From NCBI GenBank assembly GCA_903861055.1, contig CAIOSU010000302.1, positions 1 through 33,942 of the forward strand: DNA of 33,942 nucleotides, in the 5' to 3' direction. Below are positions 9,144-16,964 of the stretch, piece by piece. A model generated the notes under the pieces. The model saw only the letters and a program-made list of their open reading frames with translations. It made no database searches and was not told the origin of the DNA. How positions within the stretch are numbered: position 1 is the stretch's first letter; each line of letters begins with the position of its first letter. A program made the position numbers and the translations under genes. The DNA is from an uncultured bacterium. GTDB taxonomy: Bacteria; Bacteroidota; Bacteroidia; Chitinophagales; CAIOSU01.

Positions 9144-9377
9144 AATTAGCTAATCCTTGCTGGAGGCGCAGACTAGTTTTATTCAAAACAGAGCCACCCC
9201 ACTTTAAGGTTTTCACAATTGGTAATTGAAGCAGGCGTTAGTTTTTATTCAACTCACGGCGCTTTGAGCACGCATAACAACAAAGAATATCTTTCTAAGT
9301 TTTTCAACTTACGTTTTAATACACTAATTTTCTTGCTGTATTAAGGGGTAAATTTTGCCAATTTCAAAATTAATTTA

Positions 9378-10628
9378 ATGAGATTTATTACATTTTTACT
9401 GATAGCAATTTGTTTTTTGTTGACAAACTCATTGTTAGGTCAAGGAAACGTGGGGGTAGGTACTACCAACCCTAACCCTTCGGCTATATTAGATTTAACT
9501 TCAAGTGATAAAGGGATATTAATACCTCGGCTAACTTCCGCAGAAAGAAACGCCGTAGTTGCTCCTGCTCAAGGACTTTTGGTGTTTGATATATCGGATA
9601 CTACTTTTTGGTATTTCGATGGCATTGTTTGGGTGCAGGCTATTGGCCCGGCAGGTCCTCAAGGTCCTACAGGTCCAGCTGGGGCTAATGGGGCAACAGG
9701 GCCAACTGGCCCTCAAGGCATTGCAGGTGTGACCGGAAGTGCAGGTGCTACAGGATCGACAGGTGCCACTGGATCAACGGGCGCAACAGGTGCGGCAGGT
9801 ACTCCTGGTTTGAATGGTGCCACAGGCGCAACGGGAGCTCCGGGTGCGGTAGGCGCAACAGGTGCAACTGGCGCCACTGGATTAGCGGGTGCCACAGGTG
9901 CAACCGGCGCAACTGGTGCAGCAGGTACTCCTGGTTTGAATGGTGCCACAGGAGCAACGGGAGCTCCGGGTACGGTTGGCGCTACAGGCACTACTGGTGC
10001 AACTGGACTAGCCGGTGCAACAGGTGCCGCAGGTGCAACAGGTCCAGCAGGCGCTACGGGTGCTACTGGCTTAACAGGTGCTACGGGGGCAGCAGGCGCT
10101 ACTGGCCTAACAGGTGCAACAGGACCAGCAGGTTCGGCAGGAACTGGTGGAGCGATATATCTTACTTGGGTAGGCGGTAGTCTATCACCGAATAGTGGTT
10201 CTCTTACTCGTTATTTTACTTGTGCCGACCCTGCCAATAATGCCTCTAACTGGGCAGGTGTGAGCATCATGACTCCTGAAGACAATTCAACTGCTATTGG
10301 AACGACAATAGGGTCGGATAATGAGTGGTTTTGCCCAATGAATGGCACGGCAGTTAAATTATGGCTTTCTATTCAGTTAAATGGCAGCGCCTCTCCTAGC
10401 TCAACAACCTATACCTTCGATTTGTATGACGTAACCACTGCTAGTACTACCGGTTTGAGTATTACCATTACGCACACGGGCAATGGCAATCCAGTATTTT
10501 CCTCTGCCACTGGCTCTGCAGCGTTAATTGCAGGTCGTAGGTATACCATACGCAGTGTTCACAGCGCTGCCGAACTTAGTGGTGTATTATCTGATTGTAA
10601 GTTGGTAGTTGCGTTTACGCCAAATTAA
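9378..10628 (+). CDS. Secreted collagen-like (Gly-X-Y) repeat protein
   Basis: This 416-residue protein begins with a signal peptide (hydrophobic FLLIAICFLLTNSLLG, likely cut before Q22). Residues 23-88 form an N-terminal module (NVGVGTTNPNPSAILDL, KGILIPRLTSAERNAV, QGLLVFDISDTTFWYFDG) common at the start of Bacteroidota surface and tail-fibre-like proteins. About 55 Gly-X-Y triplets follow (about 90-255), mostly GAT, GPA, GLA and GLT with many Thr in the Y position. A non-repetitive C-terminal domain (257-416) is probably a beta-rich head comparable to bacterial collagen-stalk proteins. No T9SS tail is seen at the C-terminus. A 126-bp DNA repeat lies inside the stalk. It is flanked by long gaps and appears monocistronic. 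The likely role is an extracellular stalk or adhesin. Confidence 0.9.
   Translation: MRFITFLLIAICFLLTNSLLGQGNVGVGTTNPNPSAILDLTSSDKGILIPRLTSAERNAVVAPAQGLLVFDISDTTFWYFDGIVWVQAIGPAGPQGPTGPAGANGATGPTGPQGIAGVTGSAGATGSTGATGSTGATGAAGTPGLNGATGATGAPGAVGATGATGATGLAGATGATGATGAAGTPGLNGATGATGAPGTVGATGTTGATGLAGATGAAGATGPAGATGATGLTGATGAAGATGLTGATGPAGSAGTGGAIYLTWVGGSLSPNSGSLTRYFTCADPANNASNWAGVSIMTPEDNSTAIGTTIGSDNEWFCPMNGTAVKLWLSIQLNGSASPSSTTYTFDLYDVTTASTTGLSITITHTGNGNPVFSSATGSAALIAGRRYTIRSVHSAAELSGVLSDCKLVVAFTPN
9781..10032 (+). repeat. 126-bp tandem duplication inside the collagen stalk
   Basis: Units 9781-9906 and 9907-10032 are closely similar at DNA level. Both encode the same 42-residue block, starting near GAAGTPGLNGATGATGAPG. 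The period is a multiple of nine bases, so gain or loss keeps both reading frame and Gly-X-Y phase. Confidence 0.85.
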
Positions 10629-10653
10629 GTTTTTGCGCCGTAAAATCAGATTT

Positions 10654-10669
10654 AGCAACTGGTGTTGCT
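10654..10669. repeat. Micro-hairpin AGCAAC/GTTGCT
   Basis: Perfect 6-bp inverted repeat with a 4-nt loop, 26 nt after the collagen-like gene and without a T-tract. Confidence 0.45.
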
Positions 10670-10990
10670 CTCCCAAGCGAGCTTTAGGCTTACCTTGCGT
10701 TTTAAGACGCATCACCACAAGCTATATGAACCTGATTTGGCTTGACGACCTTGATAGAAATGGACTTTACCTTAGTATGTAAAATCCTTTTCTTAATCAT
10801 CTAGATCCTGCTTCCAGTAACGGTTCTAACGCCACATAGTATGGGTGCTAACCAATATTTAAACTCACTACTTACCTGTTAGAAGGCCCTATTTCGTCAG
10901 GATGGATATGGTGTGGGATTTCGAGTCTCGTCCTCCATAAGGCGAAAGAAGGGTTTTGCATTTATTGAATCCATGCTTTGGGGCTTTGCC

Positions 10991-11031
10991 AAAAACAAAA
11001 AGCGGCAGCACAATCATGTGCCACCGCTTTT
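10991..11031 (-). terminator. Rho-independent terminator of the copper monooxygenase-like gene
   Basis: Read on the minus strand, AAAAGCGGTGGCAC pairs with GTGCTGCCGCTTTT (14-bp stem with two mismatched or wobble positions, 6-nt loop) and runs into TGTTTTT. It lies just after the stop of the minus-strand gene. Confidence 0.85.
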
Positions 11032-11054
11032 GAGTCTATTAAGCTGACGCCTAG

Positions 11055-12731
11055 TTATTCGCTAACCACTATTTTTTGTATGTTTTCGGCGCCATTGAGG
11101 GTGCTTCGTAAGATATATATGCCAGGTGCCAGCATATTAGTAGAAATACGCTGTGCATGGCTGCCTACAGGTTGTTGGCCATTAGTAAGGTTTATCACCT
11201 GCTCGCCTACAAGGTTATACAGGGCCGCTTCCAATTGGCCAGCTTGTTTAAGATCGTAGTAGATGGTAAACTCGCCATTGTTAGGGTTAGGGTAAACCTT
11301 CACAAAGGCATTCACGCCCTCGTTAATGTCGTTTACCGAGCTCACCAAGCTATCGCCTAAAATATATTGTATACCAAGAACCATCATCTCGTCGTCAGAG
11401 GTTAATCCCCATTCTACGGGGTTAGGCCCAGCAGTGTTCAAGAATCTGGCTTCGTGTATAAAACCGTTGCGCGGGTCAACATCAAGCAAAGAGTCATCGG
11501 GGTAATATTTAAACGTTACTTCTGGCCCCCATCGGTAAAAGCCCACTGGGTAGTTGCCTTCGTAGCTATAGTTACCGTCATAAACCATATCGCCTTTAGT
11601 GCCGTCGCTATTGCGCAAAAACACCTCATAACCTACGCCGTATTTGTGGGTGTGTGTGTATATATTCCATATTTTCCAGTTACGCACCTCGTTTGTGTCG
11701 CTGGCTATCGCAGTTATGGTATGCACCTGCCCATCTTGGGGTATTGATATAGTAAGGTCGGGTACGGTGCGCGTATACATGTAGTGTTCGGCAATGCCAG
11801 CTGCTTGGGTATCCACATTTAAGTACAAGTCGGTAGCTAGAATCGAATCTTGATTAGTGTTTTTGATATGCAGGTTCAAGTCAAATACTATGTTTTCGGG
11901 CCAGAAGTAGGCCGTACCTTGAGGCAGTTGGTAGGTTTTTAAACCAGGGCCAGTAGCTATAGGGTTGCGCACAAAAGCGTGCGAGTCGTCAGATGAGCCT
12001 TCGTTTAACCCCCTCAGTCCTTCTCTAAAGTTAACATCTGCACCAGATGAGTATGAATAAATTACAAAATGATGACTCGATTGAGGCATGTAACTCTCAA
12101 TTTTAGTTACTTCAGTACTCGAGCCAAAATCAGGTTTGTATTTAATAAAATACTCTGTTTCGGATGCGGGGCGAACAAAAATACGGCCTAGATATATTTG
12201 CACGCCTGTGCCCACCGCTGGAGGATTGCGTTGACCATAAGTATCATCAATGCCACCATCTCGGTAATAGGCGTTTATAAGCGAAGTATCAACCAATGTA
12301 TCGGCAAACTGTGCCCCGAACAAAATCCATTGTCTTACTAATTCAATCTCATTGTCTGGCAACTTAGCTGCACCATAAGGCATATCTAGGCCTTCATTAG
12401 GCTGTTTTAAATCTAGCGGATCGCTGATGCCATGGGCCATTTTGCGGAGCAAAAAGCTGCGTACTGGGTCGCCTGGCTTAACAAGTTTGTTGGCCGAGGA
12501 TAGTGCCGAAGGATTAACCGGATTGGCATTTACAATGGAATTGTAAAATGCTGTATCTGACAATGTAACATTGAAGGTTGCCGTTGAGCCATTATGACAA
12601 CCTGAGCCGCCACAGGTAGCTTGCAAAAGGTTGTGTACTTTTTGGAAGGTAGAGTTTTGACTAGAACCGGCTAAAGGAAACTGTAATAACACGGCTAGGA
12701 TTAGGCCGGTTAATACTGATAATGATTTCAT
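11055..12731 (-). CDS. Secreted copper type II monooxygenase-like protein with N-terminal cytochrome-like domain and T9SS tail
   Basis: A signal peptide (1-24) is followed by a heme-c-like segment with C40-x4-C45-H46 and a later MPYG plus LPDNEIELVRQWILFGA (117-141), a c-type cytochrome-like fold. Residues ~175-460 match the copper layout of peptidylglycine/dopamine monooxygenases: a His pair H220-H221, H288 in DLNLHI, a second-site His-x-His (H360, H362) and GLTSDDEMM (442-450), whose Met matches the methionine ligand. A T9SS type A sorting domain follows (about 478-558, VYPNPNNGEF start, GIYILRS near the end). It is predicted to be exported through the outer membrane, with the heme possibly feeding electrons to the copper site. 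The substrate is unknown. It is divergent from the gene at 12916, and the 184-bp gap between them should hold both promoters. Confidence 0.8.
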   Translation of the reverse strand: MKSLSVLTGLILAVLLQFPLAGSSQNSTFQKVHNLLQATCGGSGCHNGSTATFNVTLSDTAFYNSIVNANPVNPSALSSANKLVKPGDPVRSFLLRKMAHGISDPLDLKQPNEGLDMPYGAAKLPDNEIELVRQWILFGAQFADTLVDTSLINAYYRDGGIDDTYGQRNPPAVGTGVQIYLGRIFVRPASETEYFIKYKPDFGSSTEVTKIESYMPQSSHHFVIYSYSSGADVNFREGLRGLNEGSSDDSHAFVRNPIATGPGLKTYQLPQGTAYFWPENIVFDLNLHIKNTNQDSILATDLYLNVDTQAAGIAEHYMYTRTVPDLTISIPQDGQVHTITAIASDTNEVRNWKIWNIYTHTHKYGVGYEVFLRNSDGTKGDMVYDGNYSYEGNYPVGFYRWGPEVTFKYYPDDSLLDVDPRNGFIHEARFLNTAGPNPVEWGLTSDDEMMVLGIQYILGDSLVSSVNDINEGVNAFVKVYPNPNNGEFTIYYDLKQAGQLEAALYNLVGEQVINLTNGQQPVGSHAQRISTNMLAPGIYILRSTLNGAENIQKIVVSE

Positions 12732-12915
12732 GGGAGTATAGTTTTGATAATGAGGAACTAGATTGGTTTATAGATTTCAATAGGTAATGGCGAATTTAGT
12801 CGTAAATTAACAAGCAATCAACAGATTTTTATCACAAAAACCAAATATTGTTTGATACTTGTGATAAAAAAAGTGTTTTTTAGCGACAATTATTACTTTC
12901 TAAAAACTATAAACC

Positions 12916-13797
12916 ATGAATTATAATCTACTCCTTGTAGCGGCACTTATGCTACTTGTACCTCGTGTAAATGCCCAAGACACATTAGCAAATAGCGGGT
13001 TTGAAAGTTGGACCAACCAAGGCACTTACGAAGACCTTGCTGACTGGAACACGCTTAATCCGCTATCTAGTGCCCTAGGTGTAATCACGGCTACTAAAAC
13101 CACTGGTGCTGATGTGCATACTGGCTCATATGGATTGAAATTACAATCGAAATCAGTTTTGGGTACCATTCGCCCAGGAGTATTAACCACGGGAGTGATA
13201 AACGTAACCAACTCAACTATTGGTGGTGGCGTGCCTGTAAATTCACGACCAGTTTACCTAAGTGGTTGGTACAAGTATGCTCCTGTAGGTATTGATACTG
13301 CTTTGATTAGCGTTGTTTTTACTAAGTGGGATGCGGTAGGAGATTCGCAGATTATTATTGGTGTAGGTGGGTTTACCGAAACTGGCACAGTTTCAACTTA
13401 TACTCCGTTTTCAGTAGAGATTGATTACCGTTCAGCCGATGTGCCTGATACGGCTTTGATCATTATTACATCGGGTAGCAATTTAGCGCCACAGCTTAAT
13501 AGTGCTTTGATTGTTGATGATGTTGATTTCTCTTACACCGCTGTTGGTATTCTTAATCGGGTAGCAATAGAGCCGATAAGTTTTCATCCTAACCCTGCTC
13601 AAGGTTTTGTTACATTTACCAATTATAATGCCCAACAGCTTAATATACTTTCGTTGGAAGGTAAGCTTGTGTTTACTACAGAGTTGACTGCTGGCCAAAG
13701 TCGCGTTGATTTAAAAGGCTTTACCAAAGGCTTGTATATTTTAAATGCTGTTGACGCAAAGGGCAATGTCCGCTATGGTAAGTTGTTAGTGGAATGA
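12916..13797 (+). CDS. Secreted T9SS cargo protein with a PCMD/carbohydrate-binding-like domain
   Basis: This 293-residue protein has a signal peptide (1-20, cut after VNAQ or before it). It starts its mature part with NSGFESWTNQGTYEDLADWNT, typical of PCMD-type (putative carbohydrate metabolism domain) proteins. The middle (about 45-205) is a beta-rich jelly-roll-like region with VDDVDFSY. Residues ~218-293 form a T9SS sorting domain (FHPNPAQGFVTF, then GLYILNAVDAKG and KLLVE). Its stop overlaps the ATG of the next gene (ATGA), so the two are translationally coupled and probably act together at the surface. The ligand is unknown. Confidence 0.8.
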   Translation: MNYNLLLVAALMLLVPRVNAQDTLANSGFESWTNQGTYEDLADWNTLNPLSSALGVITATKTTGADVHTGSYGLKLQSKSVLGTIRPGVLTTGVINVTNSTIGGGVPVNSRPVYLSGWYKYAPVGIDTALISVVFTKWDAVGDSQIIIGVGGFTETGTVSTYTPFSVEIDYRSADVPDTALIIITSGSNLAPQLNSALIVDDVDFSYTAVGILNRVAIEPISFHPNPAQGFVTFTNYNAQQLNILSLEGKLVFTTELTAGQSRVDLKGFTKGLYILNAVDAKGNVRYGKLLVE

Positions 13798-15122
13798 AGA
13801 TATTAGATATTATTCTAGTTTTGTTATTAGGGTATAATGTCGTTTTTGGCGCCAAACCCCTTGCTATTGATAGCCTTGCCCAAGGAAGTGCTATTTCCAT
13901 TGGAGGCCCGTTAAATGGCTGCAAAGATTCATTGGTATTGTTTTCCAACACATCAACAACTACTGCTGGTTGGGCTTGGCAATGGACTTTGGTAAAAGGC
14001 TCTGACACTGTCAGGCTTAGCACTACATCGCTGGCATATGCTTTTTATGCTGAGGGCAGCTATAAAGTGTTTCTGCATGGCGATAGTGCAACCTATTTTG
14101 GCGATGATAGCATCATCATTGATATAGCCAATTGTAGAAATGTATGGCCTGGCGATGCAAATATGGATGGCTTAGTAGATGTTGATGATGTGTTTATCCT
14201 TGGGTTTAATTGGGGTGATACAGGTCTGGTGCGTCCAAATGCCTCTGTTGTTTGGATTGAGCAGCCGGCGACAGATTGGGGCAGTTGGTTCAACGGCATC
14301 AACAACAAACATGCTGATACTGATGGTAATGGTGTAATTAATGTAGATGACACACTGGCAATAGCGGAGAATTTTGGCTATGCGGTAAACAAATATGGAG
14401 GGATTATGCACAATGCTCCATTGTTTTTACAGCCAGTAAACAGTAACTGGTATTGTGGAGATGTGGTCAATTATAATATTGTTCTTGGTATTTTAAACAA
14501 TGATGCCGATAACGTTTATGCTCTCTCATTCTACCTCGATTTAGATCCTATTATTTTTGATACTAGTGTTGCCCATATAGACTTAAGCAACTCATGGCTG
14601 GGCAATGCAGGAACCGATGTTTTTAGTTTTAGAAAAATTATTGACACTCGATTGTACATTGCCATTGTGAGCACTACAAGGCAAAATCTTATTGGAAATG
14701 GCCGCATTGGTGGGTTGCACTTGCAAACGATGGCCTCATTGCCACCGGGTTTATCACAAGATTACTATTTAGCTGTGCCGAGCGGCATTAAAGGAAAAAT
14801 GGCCAACGGAACTGAACATACTTTCAGCTCACAGATTTCCGAAATATACATAAAAGATACGCTCACTGGCACCAATAATCGAACGCAAGTGGGTTCTGTA
14901 AAGCTGTATCCTAACCCAGTTGGCGAGGTATTGAATATTAGTTTTCCGGTTGAAAAGCAATGGCAAATATTGTTAACCGATATGGCAGGAAACAAGATAA
15001 TGAACGAAATGGCTAAGTTCCGCGATTATTCCCTCAACCTTAAGAATTTGAGCAGTGGGCTTTATTTGTTGCACCTGAATAATGAGGAGAGTGCTATTGT
15101 AAAAAAAGTAATGGTGGAGTAA
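13794..15122 (+). CDS. T9SS cargo protein with dockerin-like repeats and a cohesin-like domain
   Basis: A signal peptide (about 1-19) precedes a PKD-like region (42-112; FSNTSTTTAGWAWQW, YAEGSYKVFL). Two calcium-loop repeats follow, GDANMDGLVDVDDV (120-133) and DTDGNGVINVDDTL (175-188), the paired EF-hand layout of type I dockerins with an insertion between them. Residues ~205-345 (YALSFYLDLDP, SWLGNAG, GNGRIGGLHL) look cohesin-like. The end (about 370-442) is a T9SS tail (LYPNPVGEVLNI, GLYLLHLNNEE). It overlaps the previous gene by 4 nt. Its stop is 5 nt from the stop of the convergent gene at 15128. A structural or scaffolding role at the surface is likely. Cohesin-like is a pattern judgement. 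Confidence 0.78.
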   Translation: MKILDIILVLLLGYNVVFGAKPLAIDSLAQGSAISIGGPLNGCKDSLVLFSNTSTTTAGWAWQWTLVKGSDTVRLSTTSLAYAFYAEGSYKVFLHGDSATYFGDDSIIIDIANCRNVWPGDANMDGLVDVDDVFILGFNWGDTGLVRPNASVVWIEQPATDWGSWFNGINNKHADTDGNGVINVDDTLAIAENFGYAVNKYGGIMHNAPLFLQPVNSNWYCGDVVNYNIVLGILNNDADNVYALSFYLDLDPIIFDTSVAHIDLSNSWLGNAGTDVFSFRKIIDTRLYIAIVSTTRQNLIGNGRIGGLHLQTMASLPPGLSQDYYLAVPSGIKGKMANGTEHTFSSQISEIYIKDTLTGTNNRTQVGSVKLYPNPVGEVLNISFPVEKQWQILLTDMAGNKIMNEMAKFRDYSLNLKNLSSGLYLLHLNNEESAIVKKVMVE

Positions 15123-15127
15123 TTTCC

Positions 15128-15859
15128 TTACCCCTCCAGCACCAACCGAAACCCCATGTTGGATGTACGGTGGTGCCTGCTGTTAATATTACGGGCCTGA
15201 TTGTAGCAACGTTCAGAAGCGCTTTTCCAAGAGCCACCGCGCACAACCCTATAAAAGGCTTTCTTTGTGTTCAATGGATTGGCAGCAGGGCTACGCTTGT
15301 AGTAGCTACCGGCAAACCAATCGCTGCAAAGCTCCCACACGTTGCCTGCCATATCGTATATGCCCAGTTCGTTGGGCTTAAGTTCGCCTATTGGGTGGGT
15401 AATGCCTCCAGCATTGCTCACGTTCCAGGCCACGTCATCGAGCTTGTTGCTGCCAGGGTAGGTAAACCCTTTACTTTTGTTGCCGCCTATAGCGGCATAT
15501 TCCCATTCGGCTTCGGTAGGTAGCCGGTATTTTTTGCCGGTTAGGGCATTCAATTTAGCTATAAAAGTGTTAATGTCGGCAGGTGTGGCTTGCTCTACTG
15601 GGCATTTGCCGCAGGTATTAAAGGTGGCAGGGTTGGTGCCCATTACGGCCACCCATTGGTCTTGGGTTATTTCGTATTTGCCAATATAAAAGCTGCGGAG
15701 CGTAACAGCGTGAACCGGTATTTCCTTTTTGGTGCCCTCTGACGTGCCCATCTGAAAAGTTCCACCCTCAACAAAAACCATCTCGGGCTCGGCAATTTGA
15801 GCCAATAGTTGTGTTTGGATCAAAAAAATCGTCAACCAGAAGTATAAACGTACTAACAT
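15128..15859 (-). CDS. Secreted formylglycine-generating-enzyme-fold (SUMF1) protein
   Basis: This 243-residue protein has a signal peptide (1-21, LIQTQLLAQ). The FGE-sulfatase fold is shown by FVEGGTFQMG (29-38), YEITQDQW (62-69), RLPTEAEWEYAA (112-123), GIYDMAGNVWEL (166-177), RVVRGGSW (204-211) and MGFRLV (235-240). Genuine FGE uses two cysteines, RGGSxxC plus a second five residues later. Here the first position is Ser213 and only the second, Cys218, is kept, so formylglycine synthesis is doubtful. The fold is also used by non-enzymatic proteins such as GldJ/GldK, but this protein is too short and lacks a lipobox for those. No sulfatase lies nearby. Confidence 0.85.
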   Translation of the reverse strand: MLVRLYFWLTIFLIQTQLLAQIAEPEMVFVEGGTFQMGTSEGTKKEIPVHAVTLRSFYIGKYEITQDQWVAVMGTNPATFNTCGKCPVEQATPADINTFIAKLNALTGKKYRLPTEAEWEYAAIGGNKSKGFTYPGSNKLDDVAWNVSNAGGITHPIGELKPNELGIYDMAGNVWELCSDWFAGSYYKRSPAANPLNTKKAFYRVVRGGSWKSASERCYNQARNINSRHHRTSNMGFRLVLEG

Positions 15860-15995
15860 GCTTTTCCTATGAATTACTTAAAAGGCCAAAATACCCATTA
15901 TTCAACAAAAAAGGCGCACCAAGTTGCGGTTGTTTGCCATAAGGTTGACATCTTCTGAAACTAAGTGTACTTTCATAGCAATCAACGGCTCTATT

Positions 15996-16454
15996 ATGCA
16001 TCCTTTACTTCGCAATCTGTTGGCCGCAGTGGCGGGTTTGCTCGTTGGTAGTATTGTCAACGGGGTTATTGTAGACCTTAGCGGAACAGTATTACCACCT
16101 CCAGCCGGTGTCGACCCCAACAACCTAGAAAGCATCAAGGCCAATATACACCTGTATGGGCCGGTTCATTTTATGTTTCCGTTTTTGGCACATGCGCTGG
16201 GTACCTTGGTAGGGGCGTTTTTGGCAGCAAAAATTGCGGAGGCAAACAAAATGATACCAGCCCTAATTATTGGGGTGATGTTTTTGGCTGGTGGTATATA
16301 CATGGTAACATTAATACCCGCCCCTACATGGTTCATAGCCCTCGATTTGATAGTTGCCTATATACCTATGGCGTATTTGGGTGGCAAATTGGGTGGGGGT
16401 AAGAACGCCGCCGATTCTTACCCAAATACAAATGACCAGTTGCTAGACAACTAA
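15996..16454 (+). CDS. Small four-helix membrane protein, unknown function
   Basis: The start chosen is the ATG at 15996 (152 residues), because it begins directly with MHPLLRNLLAAVAGLLVGSIV. An ATG at 15924 would add 24 residues without membrane-protein character. Hydrophobic segments lie at about 6-28, 54-75, 83-104 and 110-128, with KIAEANK and PAPTW loops. A Gly/Lys-rich LGGKLGGGKN and a polar tail close it. The pattern resembles small uncharacterised inner-membrane proteins of this phylum. It is followed after 11 nt by the next gene and probably forms an operon with it. Confidence 0.75.
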   Translation: MHPLLRNLLAAVAGLLVGSIVNGVIVDLSGTVLPPPAGVDPNNLESIKANIHLYGPVHFMFPFLAHALGTLVGAFLAAKIAEANKMIPALIIGVMFLAGGIYMVTLIPAPTWFIALDLIVAYIPMAYLGGKLGGGKNAADSYPNTNDQLLDN

Positions 16455-16465
16455 AATCTTTACTT

Positions 16466-16894
16466 ATGACACGGTTAAGTTTATTCAGTTTGCTAATGGT
16501 TTTGAGTTTATTTGCCGTGGCACAGCCGTTGGCTGAGCAACAAGTAACTGATTTGGTAACAGAACTTACCCAAGCCATGATTGATGCAGATAAGGCGGAG
16601 CTTGACAACCTCACTTCGGATAACCTTAGCTATGGCCACTCAAGCGGAAGGGTAGAGGAGAAGCATTCTTTCGTGGAGAATATTGTGAATGGCAAGTCTG
16701 ATTTTGTGACCATTGACCTTGCGGAGCAAACCGTAACCATATCGGCCAACGTAGCTTTAGTGCGGCATATTTTTTCGGCCACCACCAATGATAGCGGCAA
16801 TGCCGGTTCGGTGAAATTGAAGGTGCTTTTGGTGTGGCAACAAGAAAAAGGCCATTGGAAGTTATTGGCCCGACAGGCGGTAAAAATACCTTGA
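16466..16894 (+). CDS. Secreted NTF2-like (DUF4440-type) protein
   Basis: This 142-residue protein has a signal peptide (1-19, LLMVLSLFAVAQ). A single NTF2-like cone follows: ELTQAMIDADKAELDNLTSDNLSYGHSSGRVEEKHSFV, then beta strands through VRHIFSA and KVLLVWQQEKGHWKLLARQAVKI. This is the usual DUF4440/SnoaL-like layout and length. The family is used for binding small ligands or for enzyme activity, and the role cannot be told here. It sits 11 nt after the membrane protein gene and ends before a clear terminator. Confidence 0.8.
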   Translation: MTRLSLFSLLMVLSLFAVAQPLAEQQVTDLVTELTQAMIDADKAELDNLTSDNLSYGHSSGRVEEKHSFVENIVNGKSDFVTIDLAEQTVTISANVALVRHIFSATTNDSGNAGSVKLKVLLVWQQEKGHWKLLARQAVKIP

Positions 16895-16921
16895 AGCAAG
16901 AAATAACCCTTTAATAACTGC

Positions 16922-16951
16922 AAAAGCATGGCATAGTGGCTATGCTTTTTT
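16922..16951 (+). terminator. Rho-independent terminator
   Basis: AAAAGCATGGC pairs with GGCTATGCTTTT over 11 bp (one G-U pair, 6-nt loop), followed by further T residues. It separates the NTF2-like gene from kduD. Confidence 0.8.
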
Positions 16952-16964
16952 AATTTAGTGAACC

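Larger units (their letters stand above)
8769..9377. other. 609-bp intergenic region with several micro-hairpins
   Basis: No convincing gene is seen. Perfect short inverted repeats occur at 8848-8864 (GCGGAT-AGCAA-ATCCGC), 8919-8933 (AGAACC-TCT-GGTTCT) and 9127-9143 (GCGAGCA-GGA-TGCTCGC). The last ~120 bp before the collagen-like gene are A/T-rich and probably hold its promoter, with a TAAATTTTG near-match to the -7 element at 9349-9357. Confidence 0.6.
10629..11054. other. 426-bp intergenic region between convergent genes
   Basis: It holds a micro-hairpin (AGCAAC-TGGT-GTTGCT, 10654-10669) and, near its right end, the terminator of the minus-strand gene. No ORF or RNA gene is supported in the middle. 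Confidence 0.55.

Noticed and set aside
9713..9991. Antisense proline/valine/alanine-rich open frame in the collagen-like gene
   Set aside because: It is the mirror of the GC-rich Gly-X-Y repeat; its PVAPVAP pattern is a by-product of the coding strand repeat, and it has no separate start context.
10905..10945. tRNA-like 3' end (TTTCGAGTCTCGTCCTCCA)
   Set aside because: The T-arm does not pair (GGGAT versus CTCGT), and no matching acceptor strand GGAGGAC is found about 70 nt upstream, so neither a tRNA nor a clear fragment is supported.
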